Shown here: piece after piece, positions 30,124 to 39,399 of the stretch | Layout of the letters: each line of letters starts with the position of its first letter | How positions within the stretch are numbered: the first letter of the stretch is position 1 | Origin: Nematopogon swammerdamellus | Lineage: Eukaryota; Arthropoda; Insecta; Lepidoptera; Adelidae | Direction of reading: 5' to 3' | NCBI GenBank assembly: GCA_946902875.1 | Contig: OX336339.1 | Coordinates: 3,465,897 to 3,529,896, forward strand | Length of the DNA stretch: 64,000 nt | Notes under the pieces: generated by a model | Databases searched by the model: none | Told to the model about the DNA's origin: nothing | What the model saw: only the letters and a program-made list of their open reading frames with translations | Made by a program: the position numbers and the translations under genes

Positions 30124-30707
30124 TAGGGTTGCCAGATGTCCGGTTTTGAACCGGACAGTCCGGTTTTTTAGGCTTGTGTCCGGTCTCCAAAATAATGAAA
30201 AACCGGACGCCAAAACGTCCGGTTTTTTTTTTCTTCATATGAGTAGGTAACGCAAATATTAACTTTTTCAGATCATTTTAATACTAATCTTACTGTGTTC
30301 TTCGATTTTGCACTAAGTTCCATCAATTCAACCCTTTAATTTATTACTCTACCTCCCGTTCATTTTCAAAAGTAAAGGTCATGGAACATTTTGTACATAA
30401 AATCTACTTTAAGTATTTCTTAAACATTTGTACCTGGCGAGTGTATTTCCTGAATCCTTTAACCTGGGTGTTCTCAAGCGTCGTATTAACGGGCTAAACA
30501 GCCTAGGAACAGTCCGCAAATCTGCTGGCATGGCACCTAACTGAGCGTGGTTTCGCGAGGAGAGGTGATTTTGGCTCTGTCAACTGCACCATTGGTCTCT
30601 CGGCACAGCCACCCATGCTGGTTTAGATAAAAAAAAAATTTAAATCAAAGGCCCTTTCATTGAAAATGTCCGGTTTTTTTTTTCAACTGAACCAACTGGC
30701 AACCCTA
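30124..30707. mobile_element. Non-autonomous hAT element with nested LINE tail
   Basis: Inverted ends TAGGGTTGCCAGATGTCC and ACTGGCAACCCTA. The flanking 8-mers ATTGTCGG (30116-30123) and ATTGTCAG (30708-30715) match at 7 of 8. Subterminal regions carry repeated GTCCGGTTTTT/AAAACCGGAC motifs. Related by its ends to 19004-19482 and 20549-20972. Confidence 0.85.
30434..30643 (+). pseudogene. LINE 3' tail nested in the hAT element (family A)
   Basis: Begins in coding sequence (TGGCGAGTGTATTTCCTGAA, reading ASVFPESFN then GVLKRR). It continues with CAACAGTCCGC-like GGAACAGTCCGCAAATCTGC, GCGTGGTTTCGCGAGGAGAG and CCATTGGTCTCTCGGCACAG, and ends in a poly(A) tract. Other copies of this 3' end: 40785, 42725, 44045, 48985, 53030. 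Confidence 0.8.
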
Positions 30708-30715
30708 ATTGTCAG

Positions 30716-31084
30716 TCGTAGACTTGCGTAGACACTATAGACCACACTTCACTGCCAACGGCCGACATAAATAAGCCAACTTGTCACCAACACAATGCGG
30801 CGTTAGCCTGCTGCCTGTCAGTGGGTGATGCATCTTCGGCGGTTAAATGGTGATCGGATTTATGTAAGACGCTAGTTGCATTGCTGACACTTGAGGGAAA
30901 CGCACCTTCTGACCTGAATGCTAATTTGTTAGAGCTCAGCCAACGAGTAACCACCAGAAAGACAAGATATTAAAAATATTAGTACCTGAGAGCGACGACA
31001 ACTATATTGAATAAAAATAAAACATTATCTAAACACAAATCCTAATCGTTAGAGACGTTTCTGAGAAACCAATTTTATCAATCA
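30716..31084. other. Unassigned stretch
   Basis: No recognised repeat, RNA gene or spliced frame. Confidence 0.5.
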
Positions 31085-31215
31085 TCAATACTAATAATAA
31101 ATCTGTAAGGGATGGTCATGGAGTAAGTTACTTTGTTTTATGAGATACTGCGTCTGTAGACTCTATGTATGATACTAAAACTAAATTTACGATTTTTATA
31201 AATCTTTTCTGTATG
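31085..31215 (+). mobile_element. Helitron-like element, 5' end only
   Basis: TCAATACTAATAATAAATCT, AGGGATGGTCATGGAGTAAG and TGTATGATACTAAAACTAAA match the start of 61831-62216; similarity is lost after TTTTCTGTATGTA. Confidence 0.7.
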
Positions 31216-31756
31216 TAAACGAACGAAGAAAGGAACGTAGATTCGACTGTCCTTATTACAAGAAAAAAATAATTGTAAAAATCGAATAAGGTTTAGGGGG
31301 GTAAAAAACATAAATATGCCGAAAGACGACTTTGTATGGAGAAAGTAAACTTCCGTATTTTTTTTTTTTTCAATTATTCCCAGTGTAAATATTTCTGTCA
31401 TATACTCATAAGCCCGCGCACTCAAGCGCCAGAAAAGGAACAAAAAATTACTGGCAGCCTCTTAAGAGAGAAAGAACGTGTCTTTAGGTATCATCGTCAC
31501 CCACACATTGTATCTTTGTGGCGCCCACTCGTTGAAGAAGAGCCGGTTCGCTCTACACAGCGCGGCGCGGCGGTAAATTCTTTATTTACATTCTGTTATT
31601 CTTTATTATATATTCTGTGACATTCAGCTTTTATTATTTCCTGCCAGAGAAATCGAAAGAACAGATGGGCCATCAACTCGATGAACAACATTCAATATGT
31701 GTGGACGTACAGATTAAAATTACAACATGTCCAAATTGAATTTCCTGAATACTCCG

Positions 31757-31936
31757 GGTCTTTTTTTTTACCATTTGCTTTTATTATTATTTGTTGGCAC
31801 ATCCGCCTTAATAACACATTTCTATGAACATTTCAACCGGCTACTTATTACGGTTCAAAAGATACAGCCCTCTGAAGCACAGACAGACGTCGTATAATTA
31901 GTAAGAGGCTACAGTGTGGATACGGAACCCTAAACA
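31757..31936 (+). repeat. Family D repeat, 5'-truncated
   Basis: TTATTATTTGTTGGCACATC, GGCTACTTATTACGGTTC, AAGATACAGCCCTC and GATACGGAACCCTAA. Confidence 0.75.
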
Positions 31937-32426
31937 TAATTTTGTTTTGATAAATTTGTAGGTAATAAGAATTTATTGGTTAGTCCTCGACTTCGAACTT
32001 AGAATCGACTAACGGCGCATAGGTCGTTACAGATTTTCCACTTTTTTGGGATGTTGGGGAAGAACAAAATGTATGACATTTTCACTACAATATTTTTTTT
32101 ATTCTCCGTTTCCTGCCGGAGGTGGGGAGAACAGTCTGTGCGATTCGTCTCGACTGCTGCAGTGCGGTAGGTCGACGTGTTGTGACGTGTCCGACACGTG
32201 TTAATCGCTTGTCATCACCAGAAGACCGAATATAAATGGATTCACGCTTGACATGTCGTTCGATATGCTGAATTTATGTTCTAATTTTGAAAATCGGCTT
32301 CCTTTGCATGAGTCGATTGTGAGTTTTAAGAAGAATTAAGTAGGTAGGTTGTTTTGTTATGTGTAGAATTGCAACTGTTTCACCAACGTCGGCAAAAATA
32401 TGAGGGTTTCGTATCTCAAAAGAGGA

Positions 32427-32815
32427 AAAAAACCGGCCAAGTCCGAGTCGAACTCCGAACCGAGGGTTCCGTATCGCCATGTCATGGCTAGCGCCACTCA
32501 CGCCATCTATGGCGTGTTACGAAATGCTTCATATTAGTTAAATGTGGTGATTTGTTAAAATGCTTCATAATGTCTTCGGTAGATGGCGCGCGCGCATACA
32601 ATTTTTGGTTTCTTCTATGGGCACCCCCCTGAATTTTTTACTTTTTCTTATTTTTATTATTTGTTGTTATATCGACCATAATAAATAACACATATTCTGT
32701 GAAAATTTAAACGGGCTACCTATTACGGTTCAAGAGATACAGCCCTCGGACAGACAGACAGACAGACAGACGGAACCCTCTCCACGCGAGTTCGACTCCC
32801 ACTTGTCCGATATTT
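32427..32815 (+). repeat. Family D repeat, full with unusual 3' end
   Basis: AAACCGGCCAAGTCCGAGTC, GAGGGTTCCGTATCGCC, CGCCATCTATGGCG, a (CAGA) run, then GACGGAACCCTCTCCACGCG and AGTTCGACTCCCACTTGTCC. It thus carries the CGAGTTCGACTC-type end at both termini in inverted orientation, unlike most copies which stop at ACGGAACCCTAA. This suggests the complete family has long terminal inverted repeats. Confidence 0.75.
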
Positions 32816-32817
32816 TT

Positions 32818-32912
32818 TAAGAAAACTGACGCGATTATCTACATCACAAGACCCGTGATGAGCATGCAACCTTGGTGAACTAGGTGCCATATCTGTTGCT
32901 TCCCATCGGTGT
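32818..32912 (-). repeat. Family C SINE body, 3' fragment
   Basis: AAACTGACGCGATTATCTAC, GGTGAACTAGGTGCCATATC and TTGCTTCCCATCGGTG match the minus-strand body end. Confidence 0.6.
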
Positions 32913-33225
32913 TCTTAGGTAAAACCCACAAAGATTTTCTCTTTATACTCTCATCATGTTCAGTGCAGACAACTTTCACCAGGTCGTTATCCAGAGAGAG
33001 AGAGAGAGAGAGGAGATTGTGTCAGTCATCGCGCCTCTTTATGCAGCTCTTGTTTACCGACTCTATACTGCATTTGTATGCAAATTTATAACAATGTATA
33101 ATGCATGTATGTAGGAGCAGCCGGTATTAATTTCCGACTTGGCTGTAAATCAATGGACAACAAGACTGAAATGCGTGAGATCAATGCTTGCACACTCTGT
33201 GCAACCATTGGACGCTCTGTGCAAG

Positions 33226-33735
33226 CATTGATCTCTATCCCTATTTCTATCTCTATCTCTATCCGAATCTCTATCTCTATCGCTATCCCTATCTCTATAT
33301 ATATCTCTATCCCTATCTTTATCTCTATCCCTATCTCTATCCCTATCTCTATCTCTATAGCTATCCCTATCTATATCTCTATCTCTATATCTATCTATAT
33401 CTCTATATCTATCTCTATCTCTATTCTATCTCTATCTCTATCCCTATCTCTATCTCTATCCCAATCTCTATCGCTATCCCTATCTCTATAGCTATCTCTA
33501 TCCCTATCTCTATATCTTTCTCTATCCCTATCTCTATCTCTATCCCTATCTCCTCGCCTATATATATCTCTAGGCCGTAGCCGGGAGTGGATGGATGAGA
33601 AGAGCGGAAGACCGCGTGTGGTGGCGTGCCTTGGGAGAGGCCTATGTCCAGCAGTGGATCGATACAGGCTGATGATGATGATGATGATATATCTCTATCT
33701 CTATCTATATCTCTACCTCTATCTATATCTCTATC
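33226..33735. repeat. (TATCTC / TATCCC)n microsatellite, ~450 bp, interrupted
   Basis: Hexanucleotide array of CTCTAT/CCCTAT variants from about 33230 to 33570, resuming at about 33689-33735. It is split by a RTE LINE tail at 33575-33690. Long frames such as an Ile/Ser- or Tyr/Leu-repeat peptide are artefacts. Confidence 0.9.
33575..33690 (+). pseudogene. RTE-type LINE 3' end inserted in the microsatellite
   Basis: The frame reads [19 protein letters not shown] followed by IDTG and TGA, then a (TGA)n tail. [10 protein letters not shown] before the stop and the TGATGATGA tail are hallmarks of RTE-clade elements. About 35 codons remain. Confidence 0.75.
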
Positions 33736-33739
33736 TCTA

Positions 33740-33895
33740 CTTCTGATACATACATACGTTTGTCTGTATGTATGTATGTTTGAAGTAAACTCCGGAACCA
33801 CTGAACAGATTTACATGCGGTTTGCGCCAATGGAAAGAGGTAGTTCTTGAGGTTCACTATAGGCGTGAATATGTACTAATCAACTCTTAACACGC
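33740..33895 (+). mobile_element. Helitron-like fragment (TTTGAGGTAAACTCCGGAACC type)
   Basis: TCTACTTCTGATACATAC, GAAGTAAACTCCGGAACCAC, GAACAGATTTACATGCGGTT and GCACCAATGG-like GCGCCAATGGAAAGAG. Same family as 59277-59420 and 61130-61335. Confidence 0.55.
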
Positions 33896-33904
33896 TTATT
33901 GTAT

Positions 33905-34089
33905 GGGTACCTCTTAATTTTTTTGTTGGCACATCCGCCATATCACCTAACACATATTCTGTGAAAATTTCAACCGGCTATCTATTACGGTTCAAATGAT
34001 ACAGCCCTAGGACGGACGGACAGACAGACAGACAGACAGGCGGCGAAGGCTTAGTAATAGGGTTCCGTATGGATACGGAACCCTAAAAA
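33905..34089 (+). repeat. Family D repeat, 5'-truncated
   Basis: TTTGTTGGCACATCCGCC, ATTTCAACCGGCTATCTATT, CCTAGGACGGACGGACAG run and ATGGATACGGAACCCTAAA. Confidence 0.8.
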
Positions 34090-34377
34090 TAGTTGCCAGA
34101 TGTTGAAATACTTAATTAATTCAAAATTATAAAGTTATATTGACTTCCTCAAATGTATGATTGCTTCACTATGAAGGCATAAAAGATGTATTCTGGTCAT
34201 CGCTAAACAGGTTTTATTTAACAACTCTACGGCCCGCCCGGACCAGTCGTGGTGTCGGTCGATGTTGAACCAATATTACTATTCTTTCATAATGTCACGC
34301 AAGAGTCTATTCATAGGTCGACTGGCAAAAAGATCGACAGAAATAATGTCGACAATGAACCGAACCGTGATATTTTA

Positions 34378-34640
34378 AACCCCCGACGTAAAAAGATAAC
34401 GTATTATTTATAAGTTTAACGTGTGTGTTTATGTGTGCAAGGGTGTGTCTGTCTGTGGTATCGTAGCTCCCAAACGGATGGACCGATTTGGATGCTGTTT
34501 TTTTTTATTAGAAAGCTGGTTTAATCGGGATTGTTCTTAGCTATGTTTGTAAACAAATAAGTAATTAAGTAATCAAAAAAATAATTATTTCAAAAAGTGG
34601 ACCGATTTGCATGCGGTTTTTTTAAAGAAGCTTGAAATAA
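34378..34640 (+). repeat. Family E repeat
   Basis: AACCCCCGACGTAAAAAGAT, TGGTATCGTAGCTCCCAAAC, GATTTGGATGCTG, AAGCTGGTTTAATCGGG and GTGGACCGATTTGCATGCGG. Confidence 0.75.
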
Positions 34641-34689
34641 AAGTTAAGTTACAAAATTAAAAAACCCCCGACCATTAAAAAGTTAAAAA

Positions 34690-35032
34690 AAATTGGTTGT
34701 CTGTAAAGGCGGTTTACGGACGATAGTTTTACGTGATGACGTGGAATAATCGTAGTACATAGAGCAAAGATCAGTAATTCTATTTCCAGTAGAAAGATTA
34801 ATAATCTTGTGACTGGCCATCAATAAACTTCTGTTGTCTGATCTTGACAGTTTTACTTCTTAAGACGTTTCCATCCATGGTAACTTTGACTATACCGATT
34901 GTACCTCTCTATCGCTTGTATACGCGCTCTCGCTTGCACACACGGGTTCAGATGGAACGTGACACTTTTTCGTGTGTGCAGCCGGTGTTCATCAATTTAT
35001 AAGACGTGACGTCATCACGTCAAAAATCCGTT
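34690..35032 (+). mobile_element. Family H2 element without SINE insertion
   Basis: Begins TTGGTTGTCTGTAAAGGCGG and ACGGACGATAGTTTTACGTG and ends GACGTGACGTCATCACGTCA. The interior carries TACGCGCTCTCGCTTGCACAC and TTCAGATGGAACGTGACAC. Counterpart of 2690-3112. Inverted ACGTGATGACGT / ACGTCATCACGT motifs sit near both ends. Confidence 0.6.
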
Positions 35033-35317
35033 CACCTACTTAAAGGAGTCGGGGGACCGCTATGCTAAGTAAATAAAATATAAAAACTCAGAACTGCGCG
35101 GGAATCCGGGTCGGGGGTTTTTCAAATATTATTCATTCAAATATTATTTACATCTACGCGAACCATAATATGTAACATTCGCCGTCTAGTCTGTCTGTCT
35201 GTTCAATAACAGTTTGACAATGACAATGATGATGTACAGAATACAATTTAGCGTAGGTATCTCTTAATATAACGAACGATACAGCTGTTGAGAAAATATT
35301 ATTTTTAATGTATTTTT

Positions 35318-35548
35318 TTTATGTAATCCGGTATGGGTGGCTGAGTCGGAGTGTCCAAAGCAGATGCTCCGACCAGCCAATATCACCTCCGAGAAGGTAG
35401 GTGCCATACCGATGACTTTTCTGGATTGCTGGCTATACTGGACTAGAGGAGAACACAACCGAGGCTGCCATGTGGCCATCTTACATCCAGTACGGTGGTA
35501 TCAACGCAGTCGGCTACAATTATTTGAGCCAACCACCTAGTATTAGTA
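35318..35548 (-). repeat. Family T SINE, 3' two thirds
   Basis: The minus strand runs from ACTAGGTGGTTGGCTC through CACCGTACTGGATGTAAG, CCTCGGTTGTGTTCTCC and GATATTGGCTGGTCGGAGC to CCCATACCGGATTACATA with poly(A). The tRNA-like head is missing (5' truncation). Confidence 0.8.
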
Positions 35549-35763
35549 ATATTTATTAGGGTTCCGTAGCCAGTGACGCCTGCAGGGGACCCTTACAAAA
35601 ACGGTTAGGTGTCCGTCCGTTGATACAACCGTCCGTCCGTCTGTCTGTCTGTCACAGCCTATTATAGCTCCTAAACCGCTCCGGTAGGCAACATCATTTT
35701 TAATTTGATGTTTTTAGTTGTTTTTATTGTAATATAATTTTGTAGCGTGCTGTATTATTATTT

Positions 35764-36125
35764 AATGCTTTTGTCCGCGGCTTCGCTCGCGTGAAATACT
35801 AAACCTTTACCGTACCTTTATTTCGGCACGCGGAACAATTCGGTTTGTATGAGAGCCACATCTTAACCGGAACTGAATTTTATTTAACCTATCCTGTGTC
35901 TCGCATAGCTCAATGTGCTTGTACTAAGTTTCATCGAATTCGAATGATCAGTTTAAGAGTTATGGAGGAAAATACATACATAAAAACAGAAAATATTTCT
36001 AAAAATCGTGAATTTAGTTTTAGTATCATAGATAGAGTCTACAAACGCAGTATCTCATAAAATAAAGTAGATTCTAACTTACTCCATGACCAGACCATCC
36101 CTTACAGATTTATTATTAGTATTGA
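35764..36125 (-). mobile_element. Helitron-like element, near full length
   Basis: The minus strand starts TCAATACTAATAATAAATCT (36125 downward). It contains GTTATGGAGG-side blocks and CTCATACAAACCGAATTG, and ends in the hairpin region CACGCGAGCGAAGCCGCGGA. The terminal CTAGT is changed. About 360 bp, non-coding. Confidence 0.8.
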
Positions 36126-36244
36126 TGATGTTGAGTCGCTGAACCAGTCCAGCTCAACTACTACCGTTCAACCAGATACTGTTAAAATTTAATTTAATTT
36201 CACAAGATGAATTTAAAATGTATAATTTAAAATAAAGATCTAAT

Positions 36245-36477
36245 GCTTTCTTCATACGCCGCATAAGTCTAGAAATTCAAAGAGGGAACGCTGCTTTAGG
36301 CGAACTAGAAGATTTTTTTTATTTATAGGTTCATGTTTAGTTTTATTTTGTTAGATAGATAGGTGAGGTTTGTTTTAGGTTAGTTTTAGTTTTAAAGTTC
36401 ACTCTAATATTTAATTTTTATGTTCTATTTGTATAAATTGGTGTTCAATTAAGAATACATACAAGCTAAAAAAAAAA
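36245..36477 (+). pseudogene. 3' end of a second RLE-type LINE copy
   Basis: The frame 36245-36328 reads AFFIRRISLEIQRGNAAL, then GELEDFFYL and a stop. It corresponds to SFFFQQIGLAIQRGNAAS and EVFYLQ at the end of the 36881-38875 protein. It is followed by a ~140-bp 3' UTR and a run of 11 A residues. The sequence differs clearly from the longer copy (different subfamily), and it lies just upstream in the same orientation. Confidence 0.8.
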
Positions 36478-36484
36478 ACAATAT

Positions 36485-36580
36485 ATGGATTCAAAAATAC
36501 TAGATCTAATTAGATCCATTTCGACTAAACGCAGCCGATCCCCTAAACAAGCTGCTGAAAAAATAATAATTATACAATAA
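36485..36580 (+). CDS. Small frame, possible 5' ORF remnant of the RLE-type LINE
   Basis: ATG at 36485 opens a 31-codon frame: MDSKILDLIRSISTKRSRS, then PKQAAEKIIIIQ. It starts directly after the poly(A) tail of the upstream copy, so it could be the true 5' end of the downstream element, joined by an internal deletion to its reverse-transcriptase part. Basic composition fits but the evidence is thin. Confidence 0.25.
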   Translation: MDSKILDLIRSISTKRSRSPKQAAEKIIIIQ

Positions 36581-36880
36581 AATCGAAAACGAAAGTAGAA
36601 GTGGACCAATTGGATGTTGAATCGCTTATCTTTCTACATTAAATATGAAAAGTAAAAGTAAGCACTCTGTTCTGTCGGTACTCGGTAATAATGCTTAATA
36701 TTCATTTTAAGTCAATTTGTATAATAAAGCACTCGCATGTCGTGATCTCAAGACTTATGGCAAATTAGATTGTATAAGTGTAATTGTTTCGAGAGAATTC
36801 AAATTTAAAATTGAAGAAACCACTCTTGATTCGTGTATAAATATCGCTGATGGGAAAGAAATTGAGTAAGAAAGGCAGCA

Positions 36881-38875
36881 ATGACCAAAAAAGCCAATTC
36901 AATGAAAAAAAAAGAAGGTGGTATTCGACCTATTGCTATAGGCTCTACTTTTAGGCGGATCACCTCAAAAATTATTTGTAAAAAAATTAATTTAAAATTA
37001 CAGAAGCTCTTCCAATCAATTCAGCTCGGATTTGGCACGAGAGGCGGGTGCGAGGTGGCCGTCCACGCCGCCCGCTCCTACCTGGACACGAAGAAGGACC
37101 CGATCGTCCTGGTTAAGCTTGACGTAAGCAACGCTTTCAATAGTATAGAACGGGACTCAATGCTCGGGGCGGTAAGGGAACACATACCGGAGGCCTACAA
37201 ATATTTAGCTCAGTGCTACTCAAGCCCATCCAAACTTTTATACAAAAACAGCGTGATCGAGTCATCGGTCGGCTGTCAACAGGGCGATCCGCTAGGTCCA
37301 CCCGTCTTCAGCTTGGGCATTTTGGACGCAATAAAGCAAATAAATTCTGAATTAAACCTATGGTATTTAGATGATGGGGTATTAGCGGGTAATAAGGACA
37401 CTCTTTTGAATGATTTAGATAACATCTTACAAAATTTCGCTAAAGTTGGTTTAAATCTAAATTTCTCAAAGTGCCAAATATATTTCTCAGCCGGATTTGC
37501 GGAAGTGGAAAAAGATCAGGTTCTCAGTGAGTTCAATGCTAAAATTCCTGACATAAAGATTTTATCAAGGGAAAACTTGTTCTTACTCGGAGCGCCGCTG
37601 ACCGATGAGTCGATCCCGCTGCTCATTCAGGATAAGAAGGACAAACTGGAACTGTTCTCTGGTCGCCTAAATTATATCACCAAACATGTTGCCCTCTTTC
37701 TGCTCCGCCATTGTTTCTGTATCCCAAGACTCACATACTTCCTTCGTTGTAGCCCTATGTGGCGGCACGAAGAGAGTATGCGGGCTATGGATAATACTAT
37801 TAAAAGCTGTATGCAACAAATTTTAAATGTGAGTCTAGAATCTCCATCTTGGAGGCAGGCCACCCTTCCTGTGAAATACGGAGGGATCGGAATTCGATTA
37901 GTAGAGGATGTCGCCCTTCCAGCGTTCCTGGGCTCCGCTCATAGCGGACTTAACCTCATAGGAAATATACTTAAACCCTCACTTGGTGAGTTTGAGGTCA
38001 GTCACTTGAGTGGAGCCACGGAGCGTTGGAAGGCGCAATGTCCCGGAGAGATTCCCCCTATATTCCCTGGTTCACAGAAAAGCTGGGATCTGCCAAGAAT
38101 AAAAATCATACATGCGGAAATGCTTCAAGCTTCATCGGGAACCGATCGCGCCCGGGTCCTGGCATCTTCGGAGAGAGAGGCGGGGGCTTGGTTACACGCG
38201 TACCCCTCCCCTCATATGGGAACACTTTTAGATAACCACACAGTAAGAATATCCGTTGCTCTACGAGTGGGTGCGAAGGTGTGCCAACCACACGTCTGTG
38301 TTTGTGGTACTGACGTCGACCCGTTCGGCCACCACGGACTAGCATGCCAGCGCAGTGCCGGTCGTCGGTCTCGACATAGCAACATCAATCTGCTTATAAA
38401 GAGGGCCCTTGCCACAGCGGACTTTCCCAGTCTGCTGGAACCACCAGGCCTATGTCGGGACGACGGAAAGAGGCCTGACGGCATGACCTTAGTCCCATGG
38501 AGCCGGGGAAAGGCTTTAGTATGGGACGCGACGTGTGCTGACACCTTCGCACCTATCCATATTGCCGGCTCGTCCAATTCGGCTGGCTCCGCCGCTCTAG
38601 GTGCACAAAACCAGAAAATTAAAAAATACGTTGGCTTGCGCGGCCACTTCGAATTCCTGGCCTTTGCTGTGGAAACACTTGGCGTGTGGTCACCCGACGC
38701 AAGGACTTTCGGAAACGTCCTAGGAAAGCTCCTTATTGATAAGTCTGGTGACCGACGCGCCAAGTCTTTCTTTTTTCAGCAAATAGGCCTAGCCATTCAA
38801 AGGGGCAACGCAGCCAGCGTATTGGGTACTGTGGCGGAGTCGGAGGAGTTGGACGAAGTTTTTTACTTACAGTAA
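36881..38875 (+). CDS. Non-LTR retrotransposon protein: reverse transcriptase + CCHC + restriction-like endonuclease
   Basis: This 664-residue frame is the longest in the window. Residues 15-27 (IRPIAIGSTFRR) and 76-90 (VLVKLDVSNAFNSIE, first catalytic Asp near 81) are reverse-transcriptase motifs. They are followed by the GCQQGDPLGP motif at 131-140 and the catalytic YLDDG at 162-166; LFLLGAPL near 233-240 is the thumb-region motif. The C-terminal part has CVCG...FGHHGLAC (about 472-488), a CCHC finger. A RPDGM motif near 531-535 and VWDATCADTF near 548-557 are the PD...D residues of the restriction-like endonuclease found in R2/R4/NeSL/Utopia-type elements. YLDDG and the overall look favour a Utopia-like clade, but that is inference. 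The N-terminal domain before motif 1 is missing: an in-frame TGA lies just upstream of the ATG, so the copy is 5' truncated or internally deleted. It nicks target DNA and primes reverse transcription in the nucleus. It has no disabling stop inside. Confidence 0.85.
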   Translation: MTKKANSMKKKEGGIRPIAIGSTFRRITSKIICKKINLKLQKLFQSIQLGFGTRGGCEVAVHAARSYLDTKKDPIVLVKLDVSNAFNSIERDSMLGAVREHIPEAYKYLAQCYSSPSKLLYKNSVIESSVGCQQGDPLGPPVFSLGILDAIKQINSELNLWYLDDGVLAGNKDTLLNDLDNILQNFAKVGLNLNFSKCQIYFSAGFAEVEKDQVLSEFNAKIPDIKILSRENLFLLGAPLTDESIPLLIQDKKDKLELFSGRLNYITKHVALFLLRHCFCIPRLTYFLRCSPMWRHEESMRAMDNTIKSCMQQILNVSLESPSWRQATLPVKYGGIGIRLVEDVALPAFLGSAHSGLNLIGNILKPSLGEFEVSHLSGATERWKAQCPGEIPPIFPGSQKSWDLPRIKIIHAEMLQASSGTDRARVLASSEREAGAWLHAYPSPHMGTLLDNHTVRISVALRVGAKVCQPHVCVCGTDVDPFGHHGLACQRSAGRRSRHSNINLLIKRALATADFPSLLEPPGLCRDDGKRPDGMTLVPWSRGKALVWDATCADTFAPIHIAGSSNSAGSAALGAQNQKIKKYVGLRGHFEFLAFAVETLGVWSPDARTFGNVLGKLLIDKSGDRRAKSFFFQQIGLAIQRGNAASVLGTVAESEELDEVFYLQ

Positions 38876-39000
38876 TTTTGAATGTTAGTATTTAGTTTTT
38901 CTTTATTTATTTATTAGGTTGATTTTATCATTGTTATACATTTGTTAGTTAGGTTTTAATTATTTATTCAAATTACATTACATTATGGAAACACATAAAG
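38876..39000 (+). other. 3' UTR of the RLE-type LINE
   Basis: AT-rich, with TTATTTATTTATTAGG and ending near ACATTACATTATGG. No long poly(A) is present, and a family C SINE follows at 39026. Confidence 0.5.
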
Positions 39001-39025
39001 TATGGCTCCATCCAACTAAGCCATT

Positions 39026-39380
39026 GTCAGCGTCGGTAGCTCAGTGGTGCGGTCGGTGTTAAGAACACCTGGGAGCGGTCAGTACTTGGATGGGTGACCG
39101 CTCGACCGTTGGAGGCTGACTGTAGTTCGGATTCCACGTAAAACTATAGGTCCCTTCCCTTCTTACCTTACTAGGTGGTAGGGTTCATCCCGCCCGGGTT
39201 GGTACCACCGCACTGAATGAAACGTCTGTCGAAACGGCTATGTAAATAGTTCGTGTTTTCCGTCCAGTTCAGTGTAGCTGACATGAAATTAAGGGAAGCA
39301 CTGACATGGCACCTAGTTCACCCGGTGTTATGGGCTGACATCACGGAGCCAACCGTGTCAGTTTCCATAAAAAAAAATAA
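39026..39380 (+). repeat. Composite tRNA/5S-like SINE, family C, best full copy
   Basis: GCGTCGGTAGCTCAGTGGTG (A box) is followed by GTGTTAAGAACACCTGGGAG. Next comes GTCAGTACTTGGATGGGTGA, which is almost identical to the 5S rRNA internal control region (AGTACTTGGATGGGTGACC). AGTTCGGATTCC (B-box-like) is next, then the body (TTACTAGGTGGTAGGG, CACCGCACTGAATGAAACG, CGTCCAGTTCAGTGTAGC, GGCTGACATCACGG) and poly(A). Confidence 0.9.
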
Positions 39381-39399
39381 AGACATTACAAGAGAAGGA

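Noticed and set aside
33105..33801. Frames of 126-130 codons with Ile/Ser, Tyr/Leu or Glu/Ile repeats
   Set aside because: They translate the TATCTC microsatellite; no initiation context or domain.
38212..38763. 183-codon minus-strand frame
   Set aside because: It is antisense to the LINE endonuclease region, whose plus frame has conserved motifs.
39026..39140. A 5S rRNA or tRNA gene
   Set aside because: Only the short control-region motif matches; the rest of 5S rRNA is absent and the segment is part of a multi-copy SINE.
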